In this document: piece after piece, positions 11,621-25,205 of the stretch
How the letters are laid out: every line of letters begins with the position of its first letter
Numbering within the stretch: position 1 is the stretch's first letter
DNA from: Cucumis sativus
Lineage: Eukaryota; Streptophyta; Magnoliopsida; Cucurbitales; Cucurbitaceae
Reading direction: 5' to 3'
Assembly (NCBI RefSeq): GCF_000004075.3
Contig: NC_026656.2
Coordinates: 15,438,001 to 15,502,000, forward strand
DNA: 64,000 nucleotides
Position numbers and translations under genes: made by a program
Notes under the pieces: generated by a model
Told to the model about the DNA's origin: nothing
Database searches by the model: none
What the model saw: the letters and a program-made list of their open reading frames with translations, nothing else

Positions 11621-14600
11621 TTTGACTGTGAAATGTTAATGGTAATCACAATTAGATTTTGATGAGAATTCTGATCTCAATTATGATTATAAACACTCAT
11701 ACCAATCATATAATGCAAATCTAAACTGGATAATTCTCTAATATGTGTACTAATAAAGGTGGCCTTTTTTTCCCCTATGTTCATACCTTTAAGATCTTTC
11801 AAAATTCAAACAAAATTTGAATTCTAAATTTTATATATTTTAAAATTTTGGTTTTATTTTTAGAAATTGGATATGAGTTAAAAAGAAAAAAAATAAACCC
11901 AAAATTTAAAAATAAATAATCGAATAATTATCAAACGTAACCTACGAGATCATGTAAATATGTACTTAATTACTTTATTTGAAGTTGCAATTACTTGCTT
12001 GATCTAGGCCATAAATATGACATAGGATGGTCTAACAATAGCGAATCTATTTGAACAATAATCATATCAATTATTAAAAGTTGAAGCAGTTTACACAACA
12101 AAATGGTATATTCTTTCCTATATAGACATGATTTAACGACTATAGATATAAAACAGTGAAGAAAAGTCAGAATAGATGACTTTTACTCTTTAAATTTTTA
12201 TTTTTTCTTTATAAAACGTAGACCAACTCAAATATTTAACTAAAGGAATAGTCATTTATTTGAAGGTTCTAATTTTTTAAGATATATTAAAATGAAACTA
12301 CAAATTTCACCTACATCCCAAACACATGTAATGAGCTAATATACATAAAACAGAAAGAGAAAAATCAATTGACTCTCCCACTTTGAATCGCAATTATTTA
12401 TTTTTGATTCATTTCTATTTTCATTTAGAAGTTGAAAATTATTTACATAAAATTATTCTTAAAAAATATCACAAAATCTCTCTAAACAAGTAAATAAAAG
12501 TAGAGAAGGATTAGCAAGTGAAAAGTTACTCAAATTTGATGAAAATCACTCCTATATCTATTTAGATCCACGACTTTAAAACAAAATTTTAAATAAGAGT
12601 CTAAATAAGTTAACTTAATTAAATTGATAGATATATAACAATGGGTAATTAGTATAAAGTTAAAAAAGTTTTAATTAAACTAATACAAAGTCAAAATTTA
12701 AAAGTATAGATTAAATTTTGTAGTCCCTCTAGAAGTGATGTTAAATGCGCAACATCATTCAAGTAATTAATCCACTTAGAATCCATAGTTTTTGTTGAGT
12801 AGAGAAGTCTTCAACAATGGAATTCCATCACAAACTAAGAACCTTTTTTGTAACAAAAAGAGGCCAAATTTAATTTGTTCACGTAAAGTGTTACAAAAAA
12901 AAGTCACTCAATTTTATATTATAAATAAAAAGAAAGAATGGAAACTACCAAATTATGGATTATACCTGATTATGGATTCAAATAAAACTTTGTCTCATAT
13001 ATATATAAAACTTATAGCTTAGCTTATAAGTTTACTTTAGAAAGACTTCCACATTTTGCTTCCAAACCGTCTTTAAAGTTGAGGGACCTAATATTCATTA
13101 TACAAAATTAAAAGTCATGATATGTAAATAATTAATAAGGTCGTAGTTGTACAATCTATAAAACATATGTCATATTTGAATAATTAAACGGTCAAAGATC
13201 GAGGATGATAATGATGACGAACTAAGTTGATTCAATGAACATGATACTTTTATATGTATATTCATGTTAATATGATGAAAATTGTTGACATGAACAATAT
13301 TTGAAATGTAAGATATTTATGATTTAGACTAGTTAACAATGAAATGATGAAAAAGAGAAGGATTATAAGTTTTGAAACGTTACAAAAACGTTGGTTGAGT
13401 TAGGTCATATTTTGAATAGTGTTGAAAGGATGATGTTTAAGATTGAATGCATGCACACCCACCATATTTATTTGAAGTGTGCCGGCCAAAGGCATCATCA
13501 CAAAAACACAAATTAATTCTATCAACACTTTGACTTTTTGACTCTCATTATATACACCAAACTTCCCCACCTCATGACTTCCTAATGTTTAGTCTATTTT
13601 TTCCAATAGTGTGTTATGGGGATGATCCATTGCCCATTATGAACGAAGGGGTGATTCCAAATTCTCTCCATAGTCCCACTTTTATCATACGACTTTCAAA
13701 CGTGGATCAAACTTTAGGTATTTGTGTAATGATGTCAACCATATATCGTGTCATTTCATTGAGGTTTTAAGTCTTATTTGTAGTCGTTTGTCAAAATTCT
13801 AGAAGCTTTTTTGTGACGGTATTGTGTGATTATATTATAACATCTAGAGGTATAATAATTTGTGTTTGAAGTCAAGCATATAGATACATACACAAACAAC
13901 TTCTCTAACTTCATAATATTGGACAAAAGTATATATCTAAAAGTGGTATTTGCAAAGTATATAGAGAACAACCCACTAATGATACAAAAAGTATTTTCAA
14001 ATTAGACGATAAGAGTTCAAGATGAAGGAATCATCAAAGTACGTTTATCGAGATCAAAAAACTTACGATATACTAAAATAATTTCTTATATATATATAAC
14101 ATGAGTGGAAAATGTATAAATCGTTAGAAAAATTTCTCATTTTATTCTCTAATATTATGCATAGTTTTTTGTTTTAAGCTTTGTGAAGACCCATAAAATG
14201 TATTACATATACTTAAACACATGGTTGGATTGACAAAAAAAAAAAGATGTTTTAAATAAATCATTTTCATCCAAACACTTTGTATAACAACTTAGTTATA
14301 CTTAATTACATTCTTGAAGACAAATTTGTTAAGTCTGACATAATCAAAGTGGATGGTTGATATCTATAGTTTCAAAAAGAAAAATAAATAGCAAAGAGAA
14401 AGTACTTGTGAATTAAATCAAAGCAATGAGAATGGTTAATTAAGTAAACCAATATCCACAAAAGGTAAAAGACCAAGTTCATTTCCCTTTCAATGTTTAC
14501 AATATTTTACACCCAATTCTTTTAATTTGATAAAAAGGAATTCAAATGTCAAAAAGGATAGTCAAGAATATTTTAGCTTTAATGTTCCCTCAAGATTAGG

Positions 14601-15211
14601 TAAGTTTGGCCAAAAGATATTGGAAGAGAGAGAGAGAGAGAGAGATATCCAAAGCCACAAAAAGACAAATAAATGAGCAAAATACACAAACTATTCAAAA
14701 TAATATTTTTTTATTTTCTTCTTCTCTTTAAAAATGAAGAAAATGAACTTTGAACTTAATCTTGTCGGCTTCTTCAATACTTTAATTTGAAATTACAATA
14801 TTATTTCTTTTTAAAACAACTATTAATTAATAATCTTTTGTTAGAGACTTTTATCTAAAGAAAATAAAATCTTTTATTGGACTTTGTTACATTCCTTACT
14901 TTGTACCCAACAATTGTTTGAAGATAATAAACTAATAGAAATGTAAACAAAAATTCTTACATTGATCCAAGAAAAAAGTGATCGTGGATATATATAAGCA
15001 ATTATTTGTATTGATAAGACTTCTACATATGGTCATGATTTGTGAAGTTGAATGTAGGTAAGAAAAGGAATGTATATATATATTTCACAAGTTTTTTCCC
15101 TAGGTAGCCACTTTAGGTCATTTTTAAATGGGTACTATTGGTATAAATTTTTAAGATATCGATCCTTTATTTTTTTAGTTTTAGTATACATTCAAGTTTT
15201 AATTCCTTGAT

Positions 15212-15310
15212 CAAAGTGAGCTTAGTTTAACGGTAATTGATATGACTTTCTATTTTAGAGATGTGAGACGTTCGAATCTCTCAACCTTCAATTGTTGTAC
15301 TAAAAAAAGT
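15212..15310 (+). mobile_element. SINE-like tRNA-derived fragment
   Basis: The segment GCTTAGTTTAACGGTA, about 45 bp later GACGTTCGAATCTC, and an A-rich end (TTGTACTAAAAAAAG) looks like the A box, B box and tail of a tRNA-derived SINE head. The spacing is right for pol III boxes. No perfect target duplication is visible. A partial look-alike (GCGGTAATTTGATATGATCTTC) occurs at 15812-15850. Low-confidence repeat call. Confidence 0.4.
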
Positions 15311-16136
15311 TTCAATTACTTGTATATATTTCACCTCAAGCTTTAATAATTATTTTTATTCATTTAGTAGTAATTAAAACTTTAAAGGGAGAGATTATAA
15401 AAAGAAAATTGATAGGGATTGATTTATTTTGATGCATTGTGATAAATTGAATTAATATTTTTATCGACGAATTGTAAGTAACGCCCTCGAACAAAATTTG
15501 TAGATCCAACAACTGGCTCGATTATAGTCCCATTTTGAAGTTAGGTTTCACGCAATAACATTTGCATATATTCTAATATACTCCTCGTTGAAACTCATGG
15601 AGAGATAATCATTTTTACCTCATGATATGCTCATATTTTCTTTGTCAACTCATCAACGTGGAATCCATATCTCTATGCATATTGTATAATTAACTTACCA
15701 ATTATACATTTCATTCTTCACACACACGCACACTAAAAAGAAATCCAATGTAATTTTATTTCCATGCTACTATTCTAGGCAACTTTTAAGTAGTTAGTCA
15801 ATACTTAATTAGCGGTAATTTGATATGATCTTCCTTCTATCTATTGTACTAAAACGCAAACTTTTAGATGGTTAAAAGTTGTTAAGTGTTTATTGTGAAT
15901 TTTTTGGTCAAATTTTGGTTGAAACAACACTTCATATATTTTATATATGTGTGTGATCTAACTGTTGGGTTGGCCATGCCCATGCTCTAGATGAACATTA
16001 TTTATAATGAGCCCTCAGTCCATGTAATATTCCTCCAATTAAATATTATAAACATGATGAGAAAAGGGAAAATAATAATAATCCAAGACAAAATTAAATG
16101 AGGTTTAATAATTAACTAAGATTATATATTGGAAAT

Positions 16137-18558
16137 TCAAATATCATCTAAACTCAAATACATCTCATCCAAATAAGAAAGTTCACTTTCATCATCATCA
16201 TCATCTTCCTCATAACAAAACATACTTCTTCCAATAATATTATTGTTTTCTTTTGCTTCAAATACTCTACATACAACCCATATTCCAAACTCCTGTTCAA
16301 ATCACAACACATACAATCACCTTAATAAATCAACCCAACAATAATGTTTAAATTAAATAACCTAACAATTCGAACAATCTAGACTATCCAATCTAAATTG
16401 TATAGACTAGGTTAGGGTAACCCAAAATTTAGAAAATGTAACCAACAACTCACTCTAATCTAACTCGAATTTTAAAGATTTGGTTCGATTGGGTTGAAGA
16501 TACAATCATTTTGGGTTGCCAATTTGGTCCAAAAACTTTCCATAATCCAACTCAATCAACCCATTTACCTTCACCTAATTAATCTCTATACACAATTATA
16601 AAATATACCATCATTCAACCACTACTACATAGTTTTATGTTTTTCTCTATTTAATTTAATTATGCTCTTAGGAAAATACATACACTAGTTAAGTTTTTTT
16701 TCTTGATATGGATTGTATAGTTATATAATCTTGTATCTATTCAGTATTTGAACTTTTGGATTACAATTTATGTGAACCTCCAACTTTATCAAATAGGTTA
16801 TTGATTTTCTTTCAACTATTTTTATAATTTACATACCTTAGTGATCGTAAAACATTAATAAAGCTTGAAGTCTAGATTTGTTATTATTTTTAAAAAATTT
16901 AATATGTCGTGAACTTATTAAATACAAAATCTAAAGTTTAAAGACACATTTAATATTTAGGAACCCTTTTACCAAACTTTAAAAGTTTAAGAGATAAATT
17001 TGTAAATGAATCTGCATCCAAATTATCTAAATACTTTTTTGGTTTTTTAAGCTTTTAAATATGATTTTCATTTTGGTCCTTAAAATTTCTACTTCCGTTC
17101 CTAAGCTATAAATTTAGTTTTTATTTGGTGATAATACTTATCTAAATTAAAATTTAAAAAGTTACATTTTGCCATTGTGTTTGAGTTTTTATTTCCATTT
17201 AGTCTATAAGCTTTATAGTTTTATACTTTTACTTAAGATAGTAAAAAGACCATAGTACCAAAACTAGTAATTTCACATATATTTTTTTATTTAATAAAAA
17301 ATTAAGTACTAAGTGCCAACTAGAATGAACATATACTTCATTTAGCAAAAAGTTTGTACTACAAATTTCAAGATTAGAACTTTATTGATTATTCACTCCA
17401 CGTATTATTTTTCTAGAAAAACACCCGCCATACCAATTACTTTGTCTGATTTTGAGGGGAAAACATGGTGATCGAATCTATAACGAAATGAAAAAGTGTA
17501 AAATGAAAGAAAACGAAAAACGAGAAACAAGGAAAAATAGTGAAAATGTAAGATTCTTGAGTTGTTTCACTTACTGATTTTGTTTGTGATAGATTATTGT
17601 TGTTGTTTTGAGATGGATGAGTATGATCATGAGTGTTCAAAAGGTAGTTGTAAATGTGATACTCTTGCATGACCCAACTTGTTTGAATGGGTGTTGGTGA
17701 TTCATCATCTTCTTCTTGATCACCAACAAAGAAAATATGATATTTTTTGATACCCACTTCATCCCCATTGGCACCGCAAAAGATTGGTTCATCCATTAAA
17801 ACATCTTTCCAATATCCACTCTCTGTTGCTCTACTTTCTCCCACTCTGCTGAAAAAGTAATGAATGTCCCCATTTGACAGTGTTTTACCTGTGAAACACA
17901 ATAAAATTTTAACTTTAAAATATGTGTTTTGGTTGTTTCAATTTGGTTCATATAGATACAAAATTTATAAATATAGAACTTTTACTTTTCACTTAGTATT
18001 ATTGCTCTCGAATTTGAAACTTAAATGAAAACTAAAACAAAAACTCAAGAAACAAAAACATTTTAAGTTCTAATGAAGTCTACAAGTTTTAGAGAAGATA
18101 AAACAAACTAGAATCAATATTTACTTTAAAGGAAAACGTAAAATAACACACACATATATATATAAATTTTAAAAGCAAGATCTTATGCTCTTCCAATGCT
18201 CCTCATCAATCTAACTTAAAAGCTAGCTTGACTTCTTGTACCTACTGCATGCATATATAGCTAGCTATATTGTTCTTCGCATAATAAGAGAAAAGATAGA
18301 GGGGGGGAGAGAGAGAGAGAGAGAGAGATTATGTATATATTATATTATACCATGGAATTGCCAAGGGTTATAGAGATGAAGCTGAAGATGAGGAATAATA
18401 ATGGAATTGGAAAAACGATGATGAGAGTTAGCTTTGTGATAGAGAAAGTGAAGCACAAGGTCTTCATCAGTTGGGCAGAATCTAAGACCAGGAGGCAACA
18501 GATTTAAGCTATTATTTCCACTTATCCCACCTTCATCCATATTAACAAACTCAATCAT
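16137..18558 (-). CDS. XND1: XND1/NAC104-like NAC-domain transcription factor
   Basis: Complete NAC protein of 225 residues. Minus-strand exons are 18351-18558, 17575-17888 and 16137-16292, all GT-AG and in phase. Subdomain A is LPPGLRFCPTDEDLVLHFLYHKA. Exon 2 carries ESGYWKDVLMDEPIF, VGIKKYHIFFVGD and the TSWVMQEYHIYN block. Exon 3 starts with IWVVCRVFEA and ends in an acidic tail (EEDDDDDESELSYLDEMYLS LDD). The short length, the missing long activation region and this acidic LDE..LSLDD ending are hallmarks of XND1 (XYLEM NAC DOMAIN 1). In Arabidopsis it restrains secondary-wall deposition and cell death in xylem. The start could be 18558 or the in-frame ATG at 18540. Oddities: FCPTDED replaces the usual FFPTDEE, and exon 2 has a poly-Asn stretch. 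Function is by homology. Confidence 0.88.
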
Positions 18559-21500
18559 AATAATATAAATAACAAATACACAATAATAGTATTCTTTTCT
18601 TTTTTCTTTTTGAGGAGGTAACTAGGTTAAGGCCTAGTAGGTTTTAATGGAGAAACTTTGCACCACATTTGGCCTATTTATATATAGAAATTAAATGCAT
18701 ATATGAAATTAAATTAAATATATATTTAAGAAGAGGATAATATTAGTGCATATATGTGTTTTGTTTCATTGATTTAATAAAGGCATTTTTTCCCAACACC
18801 ATGCTTCCTTGACCCACACTTTTGGAATGAAAACAAAATCAAAAGTAACTTTTTCTTTTGCTTTGTTTTTATTGTAAAAGAGACACAAAAAGAAAAATAA
18901 AGAAAACAGTAACTACTACTTTATATGGTCTACTAACACCAACTTGTGATCATAAACTTTAGGTTTAGCTTACATTTATATTTTATTTATTAGGTATATG
19001 GTGCTATAAGATAATGTTTAAGTTAATGATGGAAAATTATTTTCAACCAAAAGATGAAATTTTCAGTACTTTTTTGGGGGAGAAGTGACAAAGCAATAGC
19101 AATTAAATGTTGTAATTTTGTTTTATTTATAGAAGCAATGAATTAATGGTATTTAGTGAGAGTGAAATGGTGTGGATTGCAAATGGATGAAATGATAAAT
19201 GGGTAATCAATCAAATCTGAACATAGTGGGTGTCGTTGTTTGATGAACTACTGCCTAAATCATTTTGTTTAATCTAATGCATAATTACGTTTAAATTATT
19301 CCCTCTCTTTGATTATTGACTTCACCAATATTTCTACCAAACAAAAATAGAAGATGAGATGTATTAATCCACTAAATGTTCCTTTGGATTTTAAAGTCTC
19401 TATCTAGTACAATAATAATGACAATTATATATGTAGAGAGAAGAGTCACACCCTAACAATTTAATCGTGAAAGAAATTATTAACATTTTGGGATAGATTT
19501 GAATAATGTTAAATATAATCATCAATATTGATCCAAAAACTTAAGTTAATAAGTGCACGTTCTAACGTTCAACATTATTAATATGAATTCCTTAGGGTTG
19601 CTTGCTCATGAACATTTTGTAGTAAAGGATCTTTCCAAAGAAAAAAAGATTTGAGAGGTGTGAGAATTGATTATATATTAAAGATGAAAGACAATTATCA
19701 TATATTAAAAATACTTAGAATATTGATTGATTTACATAGTAAAGACAAGATTATCAAGGTATTAAAACACTAATATATACCTTCAAAATTCCCAATAAAT
19801 CATACCAATATACACAAACAAACAGGATGAAACGTTAGTTGACTCACCAATTGATCAAAAACTACTTTAAGTTTTTTTTAAAAAAATAAGTAACAACAAA
19901 AATAAATATAAAAATTAGTATATTATTAGATTAAAATACTTTGTGAAAGGGATCTAATAATAAGTGGTGACAAATATATTATTTTATGGAGTGATGTAGA
20001 ATCAAATCTAATGAAGCCCTTAAAATTAATAAACACTCACGAGATCGATCATTCATTGTTTATAAAAAATACATCATCATTGTTTATATGAAAGCAACTT
20101 CTTTCTATTATTTTTTATTCTCCCATCTCATCATTTTGTTGGATGGGATCTTAACACATATATACAACAGATTCTGCCAATTAGAATATCTATATAGTTC
20201 TTTGAAAACAAAACATATAATTCTAATCCAATATAGTTGACAGACAAGTTTTACCACTCCAACACAATTTTTTATATTAGAAACTTTGGTAACACTCTAC
20301 TCCCTGTTATGATCACTTTCCTACATAGGAGAATAAACATGTATTTATGCGTGCCATTTAGTTGCATTCAAATTTTCTCGTGATAGTTGTTCTTTATTTT
20401 AGAAATTCAATTGTCCTATACATTGAAATAGTTTATAGAAATGATGGGTTTCAATATGCCTTTGGTTTCAAATCATCCTAATTAGAAACACTTTTATAAG
20501 TTTGAATGTGCTAATTAATTCTTGTTAAATTCTCTTTTGTAATTTTAGTTTTGAGAGGTGAGATTAAAAGGTGTGAGTAATACTAAAGTTTTGAGAGAGT
20601 GTTCTTGTAATTGAGATTGGAAAAAGAACTATTTATATTATGTGTGATATATTATAACAATTTTCACACGGTAAACTTCTTTTTAGTTAGTAGGTCATGG
20701 TTTTTTTCTAGGTTAAGAGATTTTCGTGTAAGCCTTGTGTTTTCTATTATTTTCTTTTAATTTCTATATCATCTTTCTACTTATTTTGTCAAAGAGATGA
20801 TAGATTTTTTTTTTCTTCTAACAATTGGTATTTCATAGCCTTAAATTCATAGTTTCTTGAATGTTTGAGTATACGTTTTATAGTTACCGCACTATTTATA
20901 TACTTTCATGTCACTATTTATATACTTTCATGTTAGAAAATCGTAAACACTAAACATTAAACGTATTATGAATATTGTGAATTGGTTCACGCTACTTATA
21001 AATTATTTAGAAGTGCAGCAAATATACGTTAATTAGGTTTATAAGGTGAATATGAAATTTGTCAGTATAGAAATGAACTCAACTAAGGAGAACAACTTCA
21101 ACTTGTACTGATCATAATTGTATTATGAATTATACATGAGAATAAAGAGTGGTAAGTGCATTGGCCTAATATTATTATGCATGCTTTGGTTTATCAAAAG
21201 CCATATCATTACGTTACAACTCATTAGGCTATTCAAAATGATTCCCATTTATTGTTTTAGTTGAGAGGTCATATCTAAAAGCATTTTGAAGGAATAATCT
21301 CAACCACAAAAGCGAAGCCACTTTTGTGCTTATCCCAATACAAAAGGAAAGAAAAACACTTTGCAATTGCAATTGAGTTGCAACCCAACTCTTTTCCCAA
21401 TATTATCTTATTTATTTATTATTATTAATTAGTTAAGTTTGAATGCAACTTGTTTGTAGTTGCAAACAAATACTATATTATTTGGCATTTGTTATATATT

Positions 21501-22637
21501 TGTTTTGATAATCATTTAAACTATTAGAACACAGTTCTATACAACTAATAAGTGATGATCACCATTAGACATTTAGGAGAGATTTGTAGTGCGAAAGTTT
21601 AAGAACCTATAGTTTAAAAATGGTAATGTATAGGAAATCTACAATTCTGGAGATAACTAGACATAGTAAAAAATTTAAGAATCTCTAGTTCCTTTACAAT
21701 TATCATGATTATATGTATATCTAATCATCCAAATTAGTTCTAGAGTAGTACTTAGCTTCAATGTATAACTAGTATTAGTCCACGTGATATAGCATTAGAT
21801 CAATAGTTTAGTGCTTTTTCAAAGAAATTAAAAATGGTTGATAAGAGACGAATAAATTGATAGATAATCATAACTATTAATTTTATTTCTTGCTCCTTTT
21901 TTCTAACCACCACTCACTTTAAAAATTGACATATGTTTCTTTTTCGATATAGACAAGGCATTATTAGTTCAATCTATATATTTAAGTTAGCATGGTTTAT
22001 TCTTAACTCAATCATATAAACATGGAAATAATCTTTCACCCTATACTTACCTAGAAATTTAATTCATATTAGTACCTATAATATAGGTATTTCAAAATCA
22101 ATAAAGGGAAGAATAATGAATTGAAAATCCCATCATTAGTTCATCTTGTTTTCAATCCTTACATAAAATTGACACAATATCCTAGCATGCATTTAATCTT
22201 TCTTATTGATTTTAAAAGTCTAATTTATTTTATAACATTTATAAAAACTTTTAGACTTAATCAATCATTTTATCAATATATAACCTTATAAAAACATTCA
22301 ATTAATATGGATTTTAATTTATTTAACTTTAATTAAATCATATTTAATTTTAATTTAATTAAATCATATTTAATTAAATTAAATCAAACAATAACTAATT
22401 AATTTGATTAAATCATATTTAATCAAGAATAACTTAATTAATTAATCATATTAATTAATTTCCATATTAATCAATTAACATGCATACAATACAATATAAC
22501 ATTTATATTATACATTTTAATGCATGAACATGTTAACCTATGGTGGGATTTTAAATCTATATGACATTCAAAATGCACATACAAATTTAAAGTAATTTAA
22601 TCATACATCACATGCATAAATAAAAAAACACCCTAAA
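18559..22637. other. AT-rich gene desert 5' of the NAC gene
   Basis: No coding exon recognised in 4.1 kb. The first few hundred bases should be the NAC promoter; a GA run (about 18309-18328) lies just inside its first intron. A 22-bp tandem duplication (ctatttatatactttcatgt) occurs at about 20890-20935. 22310-22480 is a long degenerate TTTAATTAAATCATA repeat. Confidence 0.6.
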
Positions 22638-22809
22638 ATGGACTGATTTTTGGCTCCTAAATTAAGTTAAGTACTAAATTATTACATAATTAATTTGGTG
22701 TAGTACAGAACCACTCCCAAAAACTTCGAACCGGCTGAAAAACTAACCGAAACCCCTTGAACCGGCCCAAAAACCAAATTTATTGGCTTGAACCGGCCCA
22801 ATTAACTAA

Positions 22810-22990
22810 ACAGGCCCAGGCGCACACGGGTCGGGCGCAGGCGGGCGCGGCGGGACAGGCAGGAGGGCGCGCGGCGCAGGAGGGCGCACGGGCGCATGCG
22901 GGCGCGCGGCACAGGCGGGCGCGCGGGCACAGGCGGGCGCAGGAGGGGCGCGCGGCGCGTGGGACGCAGGCGGGTCGCGCATCGGGTCAT
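22810..22990. repeat. GC-rich GGCGC/GCAGG degenerate tandem array
   Basis: About 180 bp made of variations on GGGCGCAGGCGGGCGCGCGG, with very high G+C and dense CpG inside a genome region that is mostly AT. It is open in several frames on both strands, giving false ORFs full of Arg, Ala, Pro and Gly. It lies in the 3' part of the solo LTR. Confidence 0.9.
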
Positions 22991-23212
22991 GACCGGGTTT
23001 TCGGGTCTGTGACCTTCTTTTCTTCATTTTTTTTCAATTCTCTCACCCGGTTGAACCCGTTACAGCCTAACTTCAACTCTAATGACTTTTTTAGTTTTTA
23101 AAAAATTACAAACACTTTGCAACAATAAAAATAAGCCATTAACAAGGCTAATTACAATAATTAGAACAAAAACACTTAATCTAGAGCCAAATTCATAATA
23201 TATCCATTTTAG

Positions 23213-23507
23213 TTCAAACCAAAATTTATCTAATAAATATGAACCCACCACATACAATTGGGTAAAAATGAAGCATGCTCTGAAACCACATGTACCAACT
23301 TGATCACCACAAGTCCCAACTTGATCACCACAAGTCCCAACTTGATCATTGATGGTACTTGTGGTGATCAATGATCAAGTTGGGACTTGTGGTGATCAAG
23401 TTGGGACTTGTGGTGATCAAGTTGGGACATGTGGTTTCAAAGCATGCTTCATTTTTACCCAATTGCATGTGGTGGGTTCATATTTATTAGATAAATTTTG
23501 GTTTGAA
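23213..23507. repeat. Long palindrome: 141-bp arms, 13-nt loop
   Basis: Left arm 23213-23353 and right arm 23367-23507 are reverse complements in perfect register (paired positions sum to 46720) with only scattered mismatches. The inner part of each arm is built of about 21-bp tandem units, gatcaccacaagtcccaact and its complement. The RNA of either strand would fold into a long hairpin. It sits inside the solo LTR. Confidence 0.93.
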
Positions 23508-25205
23508 AGTAATGGAGATAAAATGGGATTGGAAGGTTTCTTTTTTCTTTTGTTGAGATGATGAAAATGATAAAAGAGGCAAAAGTTCTTCAACATTTGA
23601 AAACACCTCTATTTATAACCTAATTACATGCAAAAATGCATGTAATTCATTTGCCAAATCTCAACACCTAATGTTCCACTAACAATTAGTGGGCTAGGTG
23701 TCTATATCTCATATAGCCACATATCCCACTAAGAGTTAGTGGGATTATCCAACAAAATGTTGGATTTTTCCACTAACTTAGTCCAAGGGTAAAATGGTCA
23801 TTAGATATTTCTAGTCAAAAGTCAAACTTTGACTTTTCTAAGTCAAAAGTCAATATTTTGACTTTTTACCATTTTGTCCGTCTTGACTAATTCCAACCTC
23901 CCGAGCATGAATCCGCATTCATTTTTCCAAAATTCAAATCACATTTGAATATAAGGCCGGTCAAAGTTTGACCTTTTCAAAGTCAAAAGTCAACATTTTG
24001 ACTTTTTACTATTTTTGACCAATTCCATCAATTCTGAGCTTCTTAGTATGAATCCGCATTCATACTTATAGTATGTAAAACATAAAGCTCTATTTCTAAT
24101 TAGAAGACCGACGACTATATCACTATATTTGTCGGTTTCCCTTTCTTCTCCCAATTCGAAACAATTCGAGCTTATTTCATCACACTGTTCTAAGTTTAAT
24201 CCATATGAGCTAGCAGAGGAACCTAATGGACCTATAGATCATGGGCTCCAACGATTCAAGATTAACTAGCTAAACTCTTTTAAACCGAGTTAATCAACAT
24301 TCGTTAACTAACGGGTCATTCCACTAAAGTCCCGTAGTTGCACTCCCCTCACTATAGATATATTTGTGTCCATTTGATAAAACCATAATCAGTAAGTTAA
24401 TCCTTCACAGGTTGCTCGTAACCTTGGCTGGGTCAAAATACCGTTTTACCCCCAAGATTACATCTTGCTCCTTAAGTCCCACTAATCCACTATTGAACAA
24501 TTGGTTTAAGGTTCAACCTATAAACTTAATCCCTCTCGGGCCAATGAGAGGGTGGGGCCCCTTGTTCAAGACTTGGATTCAGTGCTTAAGAGAGCAACCT
24601 ATCTACTAACCCTAAAGCGGGTAGGAGTGAATTCCATCTTGTACCCTATGTTCCCAGCTATCCACCGATCTTACCCCTGAAATGGGAGGCTTATTGGGCC
24701 AACGCTGATGAGCTGCCCTCACCTATGCAGATCTAAGGATAATCTCGTGTGAACAGGAGTTCATAGTTAACTCAGGATTAAGACTAAGTTACCTAGGTCA
24801 TCAATAATTGAGATAGTCAGTTTTAAACAGTAAACGGTGTTATAACGTAAAAATGACTAATTCATGGTTCAGTCTTATGTAAACATTTTACATAGGATGC
24901 CCCCACTTTCATGTCTCTACATGAACGATTAGGATCACCTCGTTTGTACTACAAAGTGGGCCGCATCCATAGTTTCTCTAAATAAGGCGCCCAACCTTTA
25001 TTTCATATACTATAGACTATTTAGGCTATATACTCGAACTTGATCCACGTTTATGTTTACACATAAAGTTCAAGTTTATTCAAAAAATAGCCTTGGAACT
25101 TGATTTATTGGATTTAAGATTATAATATTTAATTTCTCAATAACAACTTTATTGAACAGAATATGATTTACAAACTACGAGTTTTAGGACAAAAAATTCC
25201 AACAC

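Larger units (their letters stand above)
10821..16136. other. Gene-poor region between U-box and NAC genes
   Basis: About 5.3 kb, very AT-rich, with no exon I can support. 10821-11300 should contain the U-box gene promoter and leader. GA microsatellites lie at about 11548-11569, 11605-11620 and 14630-14645. Short AT repeats occur throughout. A SINE-like segment lies at 15212-15310 (separate entry). Confidence 0.6.
22638..25204 (-). mobile_element. Probable solo LTR (~2.57 kb)
   Basis: On the minus strand the element opens at 25204 with TGTTGGAATTTTTTGTCC, a typical LTR start, and closes at 22638 with ...AGTCCAT. The 5-bp sequence ctaaa lies directly outside both ends (22633-22637 and 25205-25209), as a retroviral-type integrase leaves. 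No gag, pol, primer-binding site or second LTR is present, so I read it as a solo LTR left by LTR-LTR recombination. Its sequence is complex and moderately GC-rich compared with the flanks. It holds a GC island (22810-22990), a palindrome (23213-23507) and repeated AGTCAAAAGTCAA motifs (23815-24005). The 3' terminus lacks the canonical CA, which is the weakest point. The 81-codon ORF inside it (24364-24609) is not a gene. Confidence 0.65.

Noticed and set aside
22757-23101. Open frames on both strands through the GC-rich island
   Set aside because: Products are Arg/Ala/Pro/Gly low-complexity in every frame; stop codons are simply rare in GC-rich repeats. The island is part of an LTR.
23060-23561. 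Two ORFs repeating the peptide DQVGTCG
   Set aside because: They are the two strands of the palindrome and its 21-bp repeats, with no start context or splice partner.
24364-24609. 81-codon ORF
   Set aside because: Lies inside the probable solo LTR; no similarity pattern to a protein.
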